Below, one piece after another: positions 16,622 to 27,853 of a stretch of 64,000 nt of DNA. A program made the translations under genes and the position numbers. Position 1 is the stretch's first letter. Each line of letters starts with the position of its first letter. The stretch spans positions 48,947 to 112,946 of the forward strand of contig CAUJIY010000025.1 in NCBI GenBank assembly GCA_963205295.1, read 5' to 3'. The notes beneath the pieces were generated by a model. That model did no database searches. It was not told where the DNA came from and saw only the letters and a program-made list of their open reading frames with translations. Source of the stretch: Pseudomonadota bacterium. GTDB lineage: Bacteria; Pseudomonadota; Gammaproteobacteria; Steroidobacterales; GCA-2729495.

Positions 16622-19417
16622 ATGGACAAGACCTACCAGCCCGCCGCCATCGAGCGGCGCATCTACGCGCAGTGGGAGCAGGCCGGATACTTCGCCCCGT
16701 CCGGCACCGGGCCCGCCTACTGCATCATGATCCCGCCGCCGAACGTAACCGGAACGCTGCACATGGGTCACGCGTTCCAGCACACGCTGATGGATGCACT
16801 GTCGCGCTATCACCGCATGTGTGGCGAGCAGGTGCTCTGGCAGCCCGGCACCGATCACGCCGGCATCGCCACGCAGATGGTCGTCGAGCGGCAGCTCAAT
16901 GCCGCAGGCCAGTCGCGCGGGGAAATCGGCCGCGAAAAGTTCGTGGCGAAGGTCTGGCAGTGGAAGGAGCAGTCCGGGGACACGATCTGCCGGCAGATGC
17001 GCCGCCTCGGCAATTCCGTCGACTGGTCGCGCGACCGCTTCACGATGGACGCGGGCCTGTCGGCCGCCGTCACCGAGGTGTTCGTCCGGCTGCACCAGGA
17101 GGGGCTGATCTACCGCGGCCAGCGCCTCGTCAACTGGGACCCGGTGCTGCACACGGCCCTGTCCGACCTCGAGGTCATCGCCGAACCCGAAGCCGGCCAC
17201 CTCTGGCATCTCCGCTACCCGCTGGCCGACGGCAGCGGGTACCTCGTGGTCGCCACGACGCGTCCTGAAACGATGCTTGGCGACACGGCCGTCGCCGTCA
17301 ACCCGCAAGACGAACGCTACCGCCATCTCGTCGGCCGCCAGGTACGGCTGCCGGTCACCGGGCGGCTGGTGCCGGTGATTGCCGACGCCTACGTCGATCC
17401 CGCGTTCGGCTCCGGCTGCGTCAAGATCACACCGGGCCACGACTTCAACGACTACGAGATCGGCCGGCGCCACGACCTGCCTCTGATCAATGTCCTCGAT
17501 CGCGATGCGCGGATCACCGCCGGCAACACACCGTCCGGACCGCTGCCGCCCGGCGAGATCCCGGTCGACCTCGTCGGCCTCGACCGTACCGCAGCGCGCA
17601 CGCAGGTACTGGCGCTGCTGGAGGCCGCCGGCCAGCTCGAGCGGACGCAGGCGCACCAGCTGCCGGTGCCGCGCGGCGACCGCAGCGGTGCCGTGCTCGA
17701 ACCCTGGCTCACCGACCAGTGGTACGTGCGCATCGCCCCGCTCGCTGCGCCGGCCATCGCCGCGGTCGAGGACGGGCGCATCCGCTTCGTGCCCGACAAC
17801 TGGTCGCGCACCTATTTCCAGTGGATGCGCAACATCCAGGACTGGTGCATCAGCCGCCAGCTGTGGTGGGGGCATCGCATCCCGGCCTGGTACGACGAGG
17901 CCGGCCAGGTGTTTGTCGGTCGCAGCGAAGCCGAGGTACGCGCCACCCACGGTATCGCCGCCACGACAACCCTGCGCCAGGACGAGGATGTGCTCGACAC
18001 CTGGTTTTCCTCGGCGCTGTGGCCGTTCTCGACGCTTGGCTGGCCCGAACAGACGGCGGCGCTGCGCACCTTCTACCCGACGAACGTGCTGGTGACAGGC
18101 TTCGACATCATCTTCTTCTGGGTGGCCCGGATGATCATGATGGGCCTGAAGTTCGCCGGCGACGTGCCGTTCCGCGAGGTCTACATCACGGGGCTGATCC
18201 GCGACGAGCACGGCAACAAGATGTCGAAGTCGAAGGGCAACATCCTCGATCCGCTCGACCTCATCGACGGCGTGGACCTCGAGACGCTGGTGACCAAGCG
18301 CACCAGCGGCCTGATGCAGCCGCAGCTGAAACCCCAGATCGAGAAAGCCACGCGGCGCCAGTTCCCGGCCGGCATTCCCGAGTTCGGCACCGACGCGCTG
18401 CGTTTCACCTTCGCCGCCCTCGCCAGCACCGGGCGTGACATCCGCTTCGACCTCAACCGCATCGAGGGCTACCGCAATTTCTGCAACAAGCTCTGGAATG
18501 CCACCCGCTTCGTGCTGATGAATGTCGAGGGCAAGCCGCTCGCCCCTGCCGGCAGCATCGACGCGAGCCTGCCCGGACGCTGGATCCGCTCGCGTTTCGG
18601 CAGGGCGCTGGCTGCGGTGCACGAGCAGCTCGCCGCCTACCGCTTCGACCTCGCCGCCCGCGCCCTCTACGAGTTCACCTGGAACGAGTACTGCGACTGG
18701 TATCTCGAGCTGACCAAGCCGGTCCTGCAGGCGCCGGATGCCGATCCGGCCGTGCAGGCCGCCACGCGCCGCGCGCTGATCGACGTGCTCGAGGCGCTGC
18801 TGCGGGCCCTGCATCCGCTCATGCCGTTCATCACCGAGGAACTGTGGCAGCGCTCGGCGCCGGCAGCAGGGATCACGGGAACCACCGTGATGCTGCAGCC
18901 CTATCCCGCCGCCGACGCCTGGCCGGCCGACGCCGAAGCGGAAGCCGAACTCGCCTGGCTGCAGGCTTTCGTGCTCGGCATCCGGCAGATCCGCGGTGAA
19001 ATGGACATCGCACCGTCGCGGTCTCTGCCCGTGCTGCTGCAGGATGCACAAGCCGAGGATCGTGCCCGCCTCGCCCGCCACGGGCCCTGGCTGCGCCAGC
19101 TCGCCCGCCTCGAGAGCATCGATGTGCTCGACGGCGGTGAAGCCCCGGCCGCGGCCATGGCGCTACTCGGCGCCACCCGCATCCTGGTGCCGATGGCCGG
19201 GCTGATCGACGTCGTGGCCGAGCGCGAGCGCCTCGGCAAGGCGCTGGCGCGCTCACAGGCGGAAATCGGCCGCCTCGAAGCCAAGCTCGCCAACGGCCAG
19301 TTCGCTGCCAACGCGCCACCGGCGGTGGTTGACCGGGAGCGCGACAAGCTGGCCGCAGCCCGCCAGGAGGCGGTGCAGCTCGGCGAGCAGCTCGAACGCC
19401 TCGCCCGGCTCGGCTGA
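16622..19417 (+). CDS. valS: Valyl-tRNA synthetase ValS
   Basis: A class Ia synthetase of 931 residues. [21 protein letters not shown] contains the HIGH element (HMGH), and [19 protein letters not shown] the KMSKS loop. The CP1 editing domain lies between, with [17 protein letters not shown] and [14 protein letters not shown] segments. [17 protein letters not shown] is the conserved class Ia stretch. The C-terminus (about 865-931) is a charged coiled coil typical of ValS that contacts tRNA. It follows the small protein by 15 bases. G+C and codon use match the neighbours. Confidence 0.97.
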   Translation: MDKTYQPAAIERRIYAQWEQAGYFAPSGTGPAYCIMIPPPNVTGTLHMGHAFQHTLMDALSRYHRMCGEQVLWQPGTDHAGIATQMVVERQLNAAGQSRGEIGREKFVAKVWQWKEQSGDTICRQMRRLGNSVDWSRDRFTMDAGLSAAVTEVFVRLHQEGLIYRGQRLVNWDPVLHTALSDLEVIAEPEAGHLWHLRYPLADGSGYLVVATTRPETMLGDTAVAVNPQDERYRHLVGRQVRLPVTGRLVPVIADAYVDPAFGSGCVKITPGHDFNDYEIGRRHDLPLINVLDRDARITAGNTPSGPLPPGEIPVDLVGLDRTAARTQVLALLEAAGQLERTQAHQLPVPRGDRSGAVLEPWLTDQWYVRIAPLAAPAIAAVEDGRIRFVPDNWSRTYFQWMRNIQDWCISRQLWWGHRIPAWYDEAGQVFVGRSEAEVRATHGIAATTTLRQDEDVLDTWFSSALWPFSTLGWPEQTAALRTFYPTNVLVTGFDIIFFWVARMIMMGLKFAGDVPFREVYITGLIRDEHGNKMSKSKGNILDPLDLIDGVDLETLVTKRTSGLMQPQLKPQIEKATRRQFPAGIPEFGTDALRFTFAALASTGRDIRFDLNRIEGYRNFCNKLWNATRFVLMNVEGKPLAPAGSIDASLPGRWIRSRFGRALAAVHEQLAAYRFDLAARALYEFTWNEYCDWYLELTKPVLQAPDADPAVQAATRRALIDVLEALLRALHPLMPFITEELWQRSAPAAGITGTTVMLQPYPAADAWPADAEAEAELAWLQAFVLGIRQIRGEMDIAPSRSLPVLLQDAQAEDRARLARHGPWLRQLARLESIDVLDGGEAPAAAMALLGATRILVPMAGLIDVVAERERLGKALARSQAEIGRLEAKLANGQFAANAPPAVVDRERDKLAAARQEAVQLGEQLERLARLG

Positions 19418-19507
19418 TGAACAGGACAGCCCCCGGCCGTCTTTCCCGACAGGTCCGCCGTCCGTAAACTGGCGGGCTGCAGCTGCCATGCCCTGCCTGG
19501 TTCCCCC

Positions 19508-22500
19508 ATGACAAGCATCGACAATCCGCCCAGCCATCGTGCCGCACCCGCCCGCCAGGGACTCTACGACCCACGCTTCGAGCATGACGCCTGTGGCGTG
19601 GGCTTCGTCGTGGACATCCAGGGCCGGCCCTCGCACCGCATCCTCGAGCAGGCGATCCAGGTGCTGCGCAACCTCGACCATCGCGGCGCCTGTGGCTGTG
19701 AGGCCAACACCGGCGACGGTGCCGGCGTGCTGCTGCAGATGCCGCACCGGTTCTTCGCCGAAGTCTGCGAGGACGCAAACATCAACCTGCCCGCCCCCGG
19801 ACAGTACGGCTGCGGCCTGGTGTTCTTCCCGCGCGACGTCGCCAAGCGGCGCAAGCTCGAGCAGCGGTTCCAGCAGATCGTGCAGTCGGAGGGCCAGTCG
19901 CTCCTCGGCTGGCGCACGGTACCCACCCGCAACCGCACGCTCGGCGACACCGCGCGCGCGTCCGAGCCCTTCGTCCGCCAGGTCTTCATCGGGCGCGACC
20001 CGCAGCTCGCCGACGACATGGCGTTCGAGCGCAAGCTCTTCGTCATCCGCAAGCGCGCCTACAGCGAAATCCGCACCTCGACGCTCGACGGCGCCGAGAA
20101 CTGGTACCTGTGCAGCCTGTCGTTCAAGACCCTCGTCTACAAGGGCATGCTGCTCACCGAGCAGCTCACCGAATATTTCCCGGACCTGACCAACCCGGCG
20201 ATGGAGACCGCCCTCGCGCTGGTGCACTCGCGCTTCTCGACGAACACCTTTCCGAGCTGGGATCGTGCCCATCCGTACCGCTACCTCGCCCACAACGGCG
20301 AGATCAACACCCTGCGCGGCAACATCAACTGGATGAAGGCGCGCGAGGCGCGCTTCGCGTCGACGGTCTTCGGCGAGGACATGCAGAAGATCCCGCCGAT
20401 CGTCAATCCGAACGGCAGCGACTCGGCGATGTTCGACAATGTGCTCGAGCTGCTGGTGCTGGCCGGCCGCTCGCTGCCGCACGCCATCATGATGATGATT
20501 CCGGAGCCCTGGTCGAACCACGCGGCGATGGACGATTCCCGCCGCGCCTTCTACCAGTACCACTCCAGCCTGATGGAGCCGTGGGACGGGCCGGCCTCGA
20601 TCGCCTTCACCGACGGCCGGCTGATCGGCGCGGTTCTCGACCGCAACGGCCTGCGCCCCTCGCGCTACTACGTGACGAAGGACGGCCTCGTGGTCATGGC
20701 CTCCGAGGCCGGGGTGCTCGACATTCCGCCCGAGGACATCGTCACCAAGGGCCGGCTGCAGCCCGGCCGCATGTTCCTGGTCGACACCACGCAGGGACGC
20801 ATCGTCGATGACGACGAGATCAAGCAGGCGGTCGCGAACGAACGCCCCTACCGCCAGTGGCTCGACGAACACCTGGTGATGCTCGACGACCTGCCGGCCG
20901 CCCCGGAGGTGCCTGCGCCCGATCACGATACGCTGCTGCAGCGGCAGGTGGCCTTCGGCTACACCTTCGAGGACCAGCGCCTGCTCATCACCCCCATGGC
21001 CCGCGACGGCGTCGAGGCTGTCGGCTCCATGGGCAACGATACGCCGCTGGCGGCCCTCTCCGCACGCCCGCGCCTCCTGTACGACTACTTCAAGCAGCTG
21101 TTCGCCCAGGTCACGAATCCGCCGATCGACTGCATCCGCGAGGAGATCATCACCGCTGCCGAGGTGTGGCTCGGTTCGGAGGGCAACCTGCTCGAGCCGC
21201 AGCCGGCGGACTGCCGGCGCGTGGAGCTGTCCGGACCGGTCCTCACCAACGAGCAGTTCGCCAAGGTGCGCCGCCTCGACCTGCCCGGCATCCGTGCCGG
21301 CGTGCTGTCGAGCCTGTTTCGCGTGACGCGCGGTGAAAAGGGCATGGTCGCCGCCATGGAGGAGATCCGCGAGCGTGCGCGGCGCATGATCGAGGAGGAA
21401 GGGCTGAACGTGCTCATCCTGAGCGATCGTGGCGTCAACCGCGAGCTGGCGCCGATCCCCGCGCTGCTCGCCGTCTCGGGCCTGCACCACTACCTGATCC
21501 GTGAAGGACTGCGCACGCGCGTCAGCCTGGTCCTCGAGACCGGTGAAGCCCGCGAAGTCCACCACTTCGCGCTGCTCATCGGCTACGGCTGCAGCGCCGT
21601 CAATCCGTATCTCGCCTTCGAGACCATCGACGGCATGCTGCGCGAAGGGATGCTCACCGGCCTCGACCACAAGACCGCCTGCAAGAACTTCGTCAAGGCC
21701 GCGACCAAGGGCGTGGTCAAGGTGATGTCGAAGATGGGCATCTCCGCGGTCCAGAGCTACCACGGTGCGCAGGTCTTCGAGGCGATCGGCCTGCGCCAGG
21801 ACGTCATCGACGAGTATTTCACCTGGACGCCGTCGCGCGTCGGCGGCATCGCCATCGACGTGGTGGCCCGCGAGGTGCTGCTGCGCCACCGCGCCGCGTT
21901 CCCGCCGCGCCCGGTCGACGGACATGCCCTGCCCGCCGGCGGCATGTACCAGTGGCGCGCCGATGGCGAACACCACCTGTTCAATCCCGAATCCGTGCAC
22001 CGGCTGCAGAAGGCGGTGCGCACCGGGAACTATGCCGTCTACAAGTCGTACGCGCAGCTGATCGACGACCAGTCGCGCGAGAAGAGCACGCTGCGCGGCC
22101 TGCTCGATTTCGTGTCGCGCCGCCGGGTGCCGCTCGACGAGGTCGAACCGGTCGAGAGCATCATGAAGCGCTTCAAGACCGGCGCGATGTCGTATGGCTC
22201 GATCAGCAAAGAGGCGCACGAGACCCTGGCCATCGCCATGAACCGCATCGGCGGCAAGTCGAACACCGGCGAGGGCGGCGAGGATCCGGAGCGCTACCAG
22301 CCGCTGCCGAACGGCGACTCGCGGAACTCGGCGATCAAGCAGGTCGCCTCCGGGCGCTTCGGCGTGACCAGCGAGTACCTGGTCAACGCCCGCGAGCTGC
22401 AGATCAAGATGGCGCAAGGTGCCAAGCCCGGCGAGGGCGGCCAGCTGCCCGGCACCAAGGTCTATCCCTGGATTGCCAAGACGCGCCATACCACGGCCGG

Positions 22501-24127
22501 CGTCGGCCTGATTTCCCCGCCGCCACACCACGACATCTACTCGATCGAGGACCTGGCCGAGCTGATCCACGACCTCAAGAATGCCAATCGCGAGGCACGC
22601 ATCAGCGTCAAGCTCGTAGCCGAGATCGGCGTGGGCACGATCGCCGCCGGCGTGGCCAAGGCCCATGCGGATGTGGTGCTCATCAGCGGCCACGATGGTG
22701 GCACCGGCGCCTCGCCGCGCACGTCCATCGCCCACGCCGGCCTGCCGTGGGAACTCGGGCTCGCCGAGGCACACCAGACGCTGGTGCTGAACAACCTGCG
22801 CAGCCGCATCACGGTGGAGACCGACGGACAGCTCAAGACCGGGCGCGACGTCGTGGTCGCGGCGCTCCTTGGCGCCGAGGAGTTCGGTTTTGCGACCGCA
22901 CCGCTCGTCGCCATGGGCTGCGTGATGATGCGCGTGTGCCACCTCAACACCTGCCCGACCGGCGTCGCCACCCAGGATCCACGGCTGCGCGAACGCTTCG
23001 CCGGCAAGCCGGAGCACGTAGTCAACCTCATGCGCTTCCTCGCGCAGGACGTGCGCGAGCGCATGGCCGAACTCGGCTTCCGCCGTATCGAGGAGATGAT
23101 CGGCCGGGTCGACCGGCTCGAACCGCGTCGGGCCATCGATCACTGGAAGGCCAAGGGCTTCGACTTCAGCAACATCCTCTACCAGCCTGACCTCGGCCCC
23201 GAGGTCGGGCGTTACTGCCAGATTCCGCAGGACCACGGTCTCGACCAGTCGCTCGATGTCACGCAGCTGCTCGACATCTGCCGCCCCGCCATCGAGCGCG
23301 GCGCCCAGGTGAGCGCAGACCTGCCCATCCGCAATGTCCACCGCGTCGTCGGCACCATCACCGGCAGCGAGGTGACCCGCCGCTGGGGTGCCAAGGGGCT
23401 GCCGCACGACACCATCCGCATCCGCTTCCGCGGTTCCGCCGGCCAGAGCTTCGGCGCCTTCATCCCGAAGGGCATGACTTTCGCGCTCGAAGGCGACGCC
23501 AACGACTACTGTGGCAAAGGACTGTCGGGCGGCCGGATCAGCGTGTTCCCGCCGGCGCAGGCTGGCTTCAGGGCGGAGGAGAACATCATCGTCGGCAACG
23601 TCGCCCTGTACGGCGCCACCAGCGGCGAGGCCTATCTCCGCGGCATGGCGGGCGAGCGCTTTGCGGTTCGCAACAGCGGCGCCGACGCGGTGGTCGAGGC
23701 CGTCGGTGACCACGGTTGCGAGTACATGACCGGCGGGCGCGTCGTGGTCCTCGGGCCGACCGGGCGCAACTTCGGCGCCGGCATGTCCGGGGGCATCGCC
23801 TACGTGCTCGACGAAGCCGGTACCTTCCCGGCCGCAGTCAACGGCCAGATGGTCGGCACCGAGCCGCTGCAGGAAGCCGAGGAGATCGCCGCACTCAGGG
23901 CGATGATCGAGCGGCACCTGGCGCACACGGGCAGCACGCGGGCCCGCACGGTGCTCGACCACTGGGAACTCTACGTCCCACGCTTCGTCAAGGTCATTCC
24001 GCGCGACTACCAGCGCATGCTCGCGTGCATCCGCCGCGCGCACGACCAGGGCCTGACCGGCGACGAAGCCATCATGGTGGCATTCGAGGAGAACGCGCGC
24101 GACACGGCGCGCGTGGGCGGTAACTGA
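19508..24127 (+). CDS. gltB: Glutamate synthase (NADPH) large subunit GltB
   Basis: GltB makes glutamate from glutamine and 2-oxoglutarate together with GltD. The 1539-residue precursor starts with a short leader; processing should expose Cys29 ([14 protein letters not shown]) as the amidotransferase nucleophile. Domains in order are class II glutaminase (about 29-430), central domain, FMN/Fe-S synthase domain ([36 protein letters not shown]) and the C-terminal beta-helix domain (about 1270-1500, [12 protein letters not shown]). [15 protein letters not shown] belongs to the 3Fe-4S site. One base separates it from gltD. No clear promoter was found in the 90 bases after valS. Confidence 0.97.
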   Translation: MTSIDNPPSHRAAPARQGLYDPRFEHDACGVGFVVDIQGRPSHRILEQAIQVLRNLDHRGACGCEANTGDGAGVLLQMPHRFFAEVCEDANINLPAPGQYGCGLVFFPRDVAKRRKLEQRFQQIVQSEGQSLLGWRTVPTRNRTLGDTARASEPFVRQVFIGRDPQLADDMAFERKLFVIRKRAYSEIRTSTLDGAENWYLCSLSFKTLVYKGMLLTEQLTEYFPDLTNPAMETALALVHSRFSTNTFPSWDRAHPYRYLAHNGEINTLRGNINWMKAREARFASTVFGEDMQKIPPIVNPNGSDSAMFDNVLELLVLAGRSLPHAIMMMIPEPWSNHAAMDDSRRAFYQYHSSLMEPWDGPASIAFTDGRLIGAVLDRNGLRPSRYYVTKDGLVVMASEAGVLDIPPEDIVTKGRLQPGRMFLVDTTQGRIVDDDEIKQAVANERPYRQWLDEHLVMLDDLPAAPEVPAPDHDTLLQRQVAFGYTFEDQRLLITPMARDGVEAVGSMGNDTPLAALSARPRLLYDYFKQLFAQVTNPPIDCIREEIITAAEVWLGSEGNLLEPQPADCRRVELSGPVLTNEQFAKVRRLDLPGIRAGVLSSLFRVTRGEKGMVAAMEEIRERARRMIEEEGLNVLILSDRGVNRELAPIPALLAVSGLHHYLIREGLRTRVSLVLETGEAREVHHFALLIGYGCSAVNPYLAFETIDGMLREGMLTGLDHKTACKNFVKAATKGVVKVMSKMGISAVQSYHGAQVFEAIGLRQDVIDEYFTWTPSRVGGIAIDVVAREVLLRHRAAFPPRPVDGHALPAGGMYQWRADGEHHLFNPESVHRLQKAVRTGNYAVYKSYAQLIDDQSREKSTLRGLLDFVSRRRVPLDEVEPVESIMKRFKTGAMSYGSISKEAHETLAIAMNRIGGKSNTGEGGEDPERYQPLPNGDSRNSAIKQVASGRFGVTSEYLVNARELQIKMAQGAKPGEGGQLPGTKVYPWIAKTRHTTAGVGLISPPPHHDIYSIEDLAELIHDLKNANREARISVKLVAEIGVGTIAAGVAKAHADVVLISGHDGGTGASPRTSIAHAGLPWELGLAEAHQTLVLNNLRSRITVETDGQLKTGRDVVVAALLGAEEFGFATAPLVAMGCVMMRVCHLNTCPTGVATQDPRLRERFAGKPEHVVNLMRFLAQDVRERMAELGFRRIEEMIGRVDRLEPRRAIDHWKAKGFDFSNILYQPDLGPEVGRYCQIPQDHGLDQSLDVTQLLDICRPAIERGAQVSADLPIRNVHRVVGTITGSEVTRRWGAKGLPHDTIRIRFRGSAGQSFGAFIPKGMTFALEGDANDYCGKGLSGGRISVFPPAQAGFRAEENIIVGNVALYGATSGEAYLRGMAGERFAVRNSGADAVVEAVGDHGCEYMTGGRVVVLGPTGRNFGAGMSGGIAYVLDEAGTFPAAVNGQMVGTEPLQEAEEIAALRAMIERHLAHTGSTRARTVLDHWELYVPRFVKVIPRDYQRMLACIRRAHDQGLTGDEAIMVAFEENARDTARVGGN

Positions 24128-24128
24128 C

Positions 24129-25613
24129 ATGGGCAAGCCCAGCGGATTCATCGAGTTCCTGCGCGAACTGCCCATCGACCGCAGCCCACGCGAGCGCACC
24201 CGCGACTGGGCCGAGTTCCACCAGCACATGGAGGAAAAGCGCCTGCGCCAGCAGGGTGCGCGCTGCATGGACTGCGGAGTGCCGTTCTGCCACACGGGCC
24301 GGATCATCAATGGCGGAGCGGCCGGCTGCCCCATCAACAACCTGATTCCCGAGTGGAACGACCTGGTCTACCGTGGCCTGTGGCGCGATGCCCTGGCGCG
24401 CCTGCTGAAGACCAACAATTTTCCGGAGTTCACCGGGCGCGTCTGCCCGGCGCCATGCGAGGGCTCCTGCGTCGTCGGCATCCACTCCCCGCCGGTGACG
24501 ATCAAGAACATCGAGGCGACCATCATCGACCGCGCCTGGGACGAGGGCTGGGTCGTGCCAGCACCGCCGCGCACGCGCACCGGCCGCAAGGTCGTGGTGA
24601 TCGGTTCCGGCCCGGCCGGGCTCGCCGCCGCCGACCAGCTCAACCAGGCCGGTCACCAGGTCACCGTGCTCGAGCGTGATGACCGGCCCGGCGGGCTGCT
24701 GATGTACGGCATCCCGAACATGAAGCTCGACAAGCGCGAGGTCGTCGAGCGGCGGCTGCGGCTGATGGAAGAAGAAGGCGTCAAGTTCATCTGCAACGCG
24801 CACGTGGGCGAGAACGTCGAGGCGCTGCTGCTGCTCAAGGACTTCGACGCGACCGTCGTCTGCACCGGCTCCACCCGCCCGCGCGACATGCCGGTGCCCG
24901 GCCGCGAGCTCAAGGGCGTGCACTTCGCCATGGACTACCTGACGGCGAGCACGCGGGCACTGCTGGCGGGCGCGCCCGATGCCACACCGATCCACGCGCG
25001 TGGCAAGGACGTGGTCGTGATCGGCGGTGGCGACACCGGCACCGACTGCGTCGCCACGGCGATGCGCCAGAACTGCCGCACGCTGACGCAACTCGAGATC
25101 ATGCCGAAACCTCCGGCCGAGCGCGCTGCGGACAATCCCTGGCCCGAGTGGCCGCGGATCTATCGCGTCGACTACGGCCAGGAGGAAGCCGCAGCGCATT
25201 TCGGCGCCGATCCACGCAGCTTTCTCAGCACCGTCAGGCGCCTGGTCGGCGATGCCGCCGGCGCGGTCAGGGAAGTTGAAACCGTCGACGTCGGCTGGGA
25301 GAAGGCCGCAAACGGTCAGTTCGCGCCACGCGAGGTCCCCGGCACCGAGCGCTCGCGGCCGGCCCAGCTGGTGTTGCTGGCGATGGGCTTTGTTGGCCCG
25401 GAGCCGGCCTTGCTCACGGAACTCGGCGTCGAACTCGACGAGCGTGGCAATGTCCGCGCCGAGCACGGCAGGTACACGACCAGCGTGCGTGGTGTGTTTG
25501 CCGCCGGCGACTGCCGACGCGGACAAAGCCTGGTCGTGTGGGCCATCAACGAGGGCCGCGGCGTCGCCCGCGAAGTCGACCGCTTCCTGATGGGTAGCAC
25601 CGATCTGCCCTGA
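24129..25613 (+). CDS. gltD: Glutamate synthase small subunit GltD
   Basis: GltD takes electrons from NADPH through FAD and passes them by 4Fe-4S clusters to GltB. The 494-residue product has an N-terminal cluster region ([39 protein letters not shown]), an FAD-binding [34 protein letters not shown], and an NADPH-binding [17 protein letters not shown]. The C-terminal [19 protein letters not shown] is the usual FAD-binding end. It follows gltB by one base and is closed by an AT-rich hairpin terminator at 25661-25693. Confidence 0.97.
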   Translation: MGKPSGFIEFLRELPIDRSPRERTRDWAEFHQHMEEKRLRQQGARCMDCGVPFCHTGRIINGGAAGCPINNLIPEWNDLVYRGLWRDALARLLKTNNFPEFTGRVCPAPCEGSCVVGIHSPPVTIKNIEATIIDRAWDEGWVVPAPPRTRTGRKVVVIGSGPAGLAAADQLNQAGHQVTVLERDDRPGGLLMYGIPNMKLDKREVVERRLRLMEEEGVKFICNAHVGENVEALLLLKDFDATVVCTGSTRPRDMPVPGRELKGVHFAMDYLTASTRALLAGAPDATPIHARGKDVVVIGGGDTGTDCVATAMRQNCRTLTQLEIMPKPPAERAADNPWPEWPRIYRVDYGQEEAAAHFGADPRSFLSTVRRLVGDAAGAVREVETVDVGWEKAANGQFAPREVPGTERSRPAQLVLLAMGFVGPEPALLTELGVELDERGNVRAEHGRYTTSVRGVFAAGDCRRGQSLVVWAINEGRGVAREVDRFLMGSTDLP

Positions 25614-25660
25614 AAGGCCACCGGCACCGCGCCCTGAAGGGCATGAATCTCGGCAGAATA

Positions 25661-25693
25661 AACAATAAGATATCACAATATCTTATTGTTTTT
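25661..25693 (+). terminator. AT-rich perfect hairpin downstream of gltD
   Basis: The arms AACAATAAGATAT (25661-25673) and ATATCTTATTGTT (25678-25690) are perfect reverse complements of 13 bases around loop CACA, followed by TTT. It lies 47 bases after the gltD stop and is probably a rho-independent terminator, though the stem has only three G/C pairs per arm, unusual for this genome. A separate GC hairpin, GCCCGCG-CCA-CGCGGGC, lies at 25716-25732 before moxR and has no T tract. Confidence 0.6.
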
Positions 25694-25827
25694 GCAGTTA
25701 ATAATCCTGGGCGTAGCCCGCGCCACGCGGGCGACCCGGCGGCCGAACATAATCGATCTGTGGCCCAGGTCTAGGCCGCTGCGCTGCCGGTGGGGCAACA
25801 TGACCTGCTCAGGCGAGGAGACAGGTC

Positions 25828-26817
25828 GTGGCAGTGACGCGCAGCGATACCGGGACGGCAGAGCGGCTGGTGGCCGTCGGCAGCGAGGCACGGCACGGTC
25901 GTGCCCGCCAGCTCGCCGAGCACGCCATCCGCGAAGTCGGCCAGGTGATCCTCGGCAAGCCGCAGGAAATCCGCCTTGCGGTGGCCTGCCTGCTCGCCCG
26001 CGGGCACCTGCTGATCGAGGATGTGCCCGGCGTCGGCAAGACGCTGCTCGCCCGCAGTCTGGCGGCCGTGCTGGGACTCAGTTTCCGGCGCATCCAGTTC
26101 ACCAGCGACCTGCTGCCCGCCGACATCATCGGTGCCGCGGTGTTCAACCGCGAACGCGGGTGCCTGGAGTTCCAGCCCGGGCCGGTGTTCGCGCAGGTGA
26201 TCCTCGCCGACGAGATCAACCGCGCCACACCGAAGGCGCAGAGCGCGCTGCTCGAGGCCATGGAAGAGCACCAGGTCAGCGTTGATGGCGTCACCCATCC
26301 GCTGCCCGCACCGTTCTTCGTCATCGCCACGCAGAACCCGGCGCACCAGGTCGGCACCTTCCCGCTCCCGGAATCGCAGCTCGACCGCTTCCACATGCGC
26401 ATCGGCCTCGGATACCCGGCGGAGCCGCTGGAGCGCAAGCTGCTGCGTGGCGACGATCGCCGCGGACTGCTCGCCACCCTGCGCCCGGTCATGGGCGTGG
26501 CTGAACTCGAAGAATTGCAGTCGGCCGCACGCCAGGTCCAGGTGACCGATGCCGTGCTCGACTACGTGCAGGCCCTCGTGCGCTTCACCCGCGAAGCGGC
26601 GGCGTTCGAACTCGGGCTGTCACCGCGCGCTGCGGTCGATCTCGTCACCGCGGCGCGCTGCTGGGCACTGGTCAATGGCCACGCGGGCGTTTACCCGGAG
26701 GACGTGCAGGCCGTGTTCCCCGCCGTTGCCGCCCATCGCCTGCGCCGGCGTGGTGAACTGCCGCTACCGGGCCAGGATGCAGCGCGCCAGGTGCTCGCCG
26801 AAGTGGCGATCCCCTGA
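25828..26817 (+). CDS. MoxR family AAA+ ATPase
   Basis: A 329-residue chaperone-like ATPase. It contains Walker A EDVPGVGKTLLARSLA, FTSDLLPADIIGAAVFN, Walker B ILADEINRATPKAQSALLEA, sensor FVIATQNPAHQVGTFPLPES and LDRFHMRIGLGYP, all typical of MoxR. GTG 25828 follows a strong GAGGAG sequence and is the chosen start. The downstream DUF58 and transglutaminase genes make up the common MoxR-DUF58-TgpA cluster. In other species MoxR proteins help mature or assemble partner proteins; the partner here is probably one of the two membrane proteins. Confidence 0.93.
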   Translation: MAVTRSDTGTAERLVAVGSEARHGRARQLAEHAIREVGQVILGKPQEIRLAVACLLARGHLLIEDVPGVGKTLLARSLAAVLGLSFRRIQFTSDLLPADIIGAAVFNRERGCLEFQPGPVFAQVILADEINRATPKAQSALLEAMEEHQVSVDGVTHPLPAPFFVIATQNPAHQVGTFPLPESQLDRFHMRIGLGYPAEPLERKLLRGDDRRGLLATLRPVMGVAELEELQSAARQVQVTDAVLDYVQALVRFTREAAAFELGLSPRAAVDLVTAARCWALVNGHAGVYPEDVQAVFPAVAAHRLRRRGELPLPGQDAARQVLAEVAIP

Positions 26818-26863
26818 GGAGCGCCGCCGGGTGCGACCGGGTCGCCGACCAGCACCACCGGCC

Positions 26864-27853
26864 ATGCGCAACTACCGGCAGTGTCTGCAGGCCTGGCTGG
26901 CCCGGCGCGTACGCGGCTGGGCCCGGCGCCGTCAGGGACGCGATGGCAGAAGCGTCACACTCGACAGCCGGCGCATCTACATCGCGCCGACCTCGGCGGG
27001 GCTGGTATTCGCCCTGATGGTGACGACCATGCTGGCCGGTGCCATGAACTACAACAACAACCTCGGCTTTGCGCTCACCTTCCTGCTGGCAGCGCTCGGC
27101 GTGACCACCATCTATCACACGCACCGCATGCTGGCCGGACTGCGGCTGCAGCTGCTCGGCGCCGAGCCGGTGTTCGCCGGCGAGCCACTCGACGTACGCC
27201 TCACGCTCGGCAACGATGGCGCCACCGCACGCGAGGAACTGCACCTCGGGTGGGACGACGCGACCGGCACGCCCGTCAGCGTCGAAGCCCACCACAGCCG
27301 CATCGTGCACCTGCCGCTCGCGACCGCGCAGCGTGGGCATCACGCGTTGCCCGGCCTGCGTGTCAGCGCGAGCACTCCGCTCGGTCTGGTACGCGCCTGG
27401 GCCTGGATCCACGTGGATGCGCAGCTGCTCGTCTGGCCTCGCCCGGCGATGGAGCAGATCGAACCGCCGTACTCCGGTGCCAGCACCACCCCCGATGGCC
27501 GGCAGTCGGCAGGTGACGACGACTTTGGCGGGCTGCGCGACTATCGCCCGGGTGACCCACCGCGGCGCATCGCCTGGAAGCGCTACGCACGCAGCGGCGA
27601 ACTCCTGGTGCGCGAGTTCCGCGGCGGCACGCAGGCCACGGCCTGGCTTGACTGGGACCTGCTGCCGCCGGCTGGTGTCGAGCAGCGCATCGCCTGGCTG
27701 ACACGCCAGGTCCTCGACGCCGCCGCTGCCGGGCGCAGCTGGGGGCTGCGCCTGCCCGGACTGGAGATCGCTCCCGGATCCGGCAGCGCACAGGTGCACC
27801 GCTGCCTCGAGCGGCTCGCCCTCGCCATGCCGACGGGTCCCGCAGCGCCATGA
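26864..27853 (+). CDS. DUF58 domain membrane protein
   Basis: A 329-residue protein with two N-terminal membrane segments (TSAGLVFALMVTTMLAGAMN, NNLGFALTFLLAALGVTTIY) and a cytosolic or periplasmic domain ending in the DUF58 core DFGGLRDYRPGDPPRRIAWK and GELLVREFRGG. The family has a degenerate von Willebrand A-like fold and usually accompanies MoxR. ATG 26864 (MRNYRQCLQ) is used; an in-frame GTG at 26831 would add 11 residues. The last codons overlap the next gene by ATGA. Exact function is unknown. Confidence 0.88.
   Translation: MRNYRQCLQAWLARRVRGWARRRQGRDGRSVTLDSRRIYIAPTSAGLVFALMVTTMLAGAMNYNNNLGFALTFLLAALGVTTIYHTHRMLAGLRLQLLGAEPVFAGEPLDVRLTLGNDGATAREELHLGWDDATGTPVSVEAHHSRIVHLPLATAQRGHHALPGLRVSASTPLGLVRAWAWIHVDAQLLVWPRPAMEQIEPPYSGASTTPDGRQSAGDDDFGGLRDYRPGDPPRRIAWKRYARSGELLVREFRGGTQATAWLDWDLLPPAGVEQRIAWLTRQVLDAAAAGRSWGLRLPGLEIAPGSGSAQVHRCLERLALAMPTGPAAP

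Noticed and set aside
16280..19081. A 933-codon open frame on the minus strand across valS
   Set aside because: It is a reverse-frame shadow of valS without domains, signal or ribosome binding site.
19253..24340. A 1,695-codon open frame on the minus strand across gltB
   Set aside because: It lies antisense to a clearly conserved gene, has no recognisable motif, and has the Asp/His/Leu/Val-rich composition usual for reverse frames of high-G+C genes.
25716..25732. GCCCGCG-CCA-CGCGGGC hairpin as a second terminator
   Set aside because: It has no T tract and lies close to the moxR start. In this G+C-rich sequence a 7-base stem can occur by chance.
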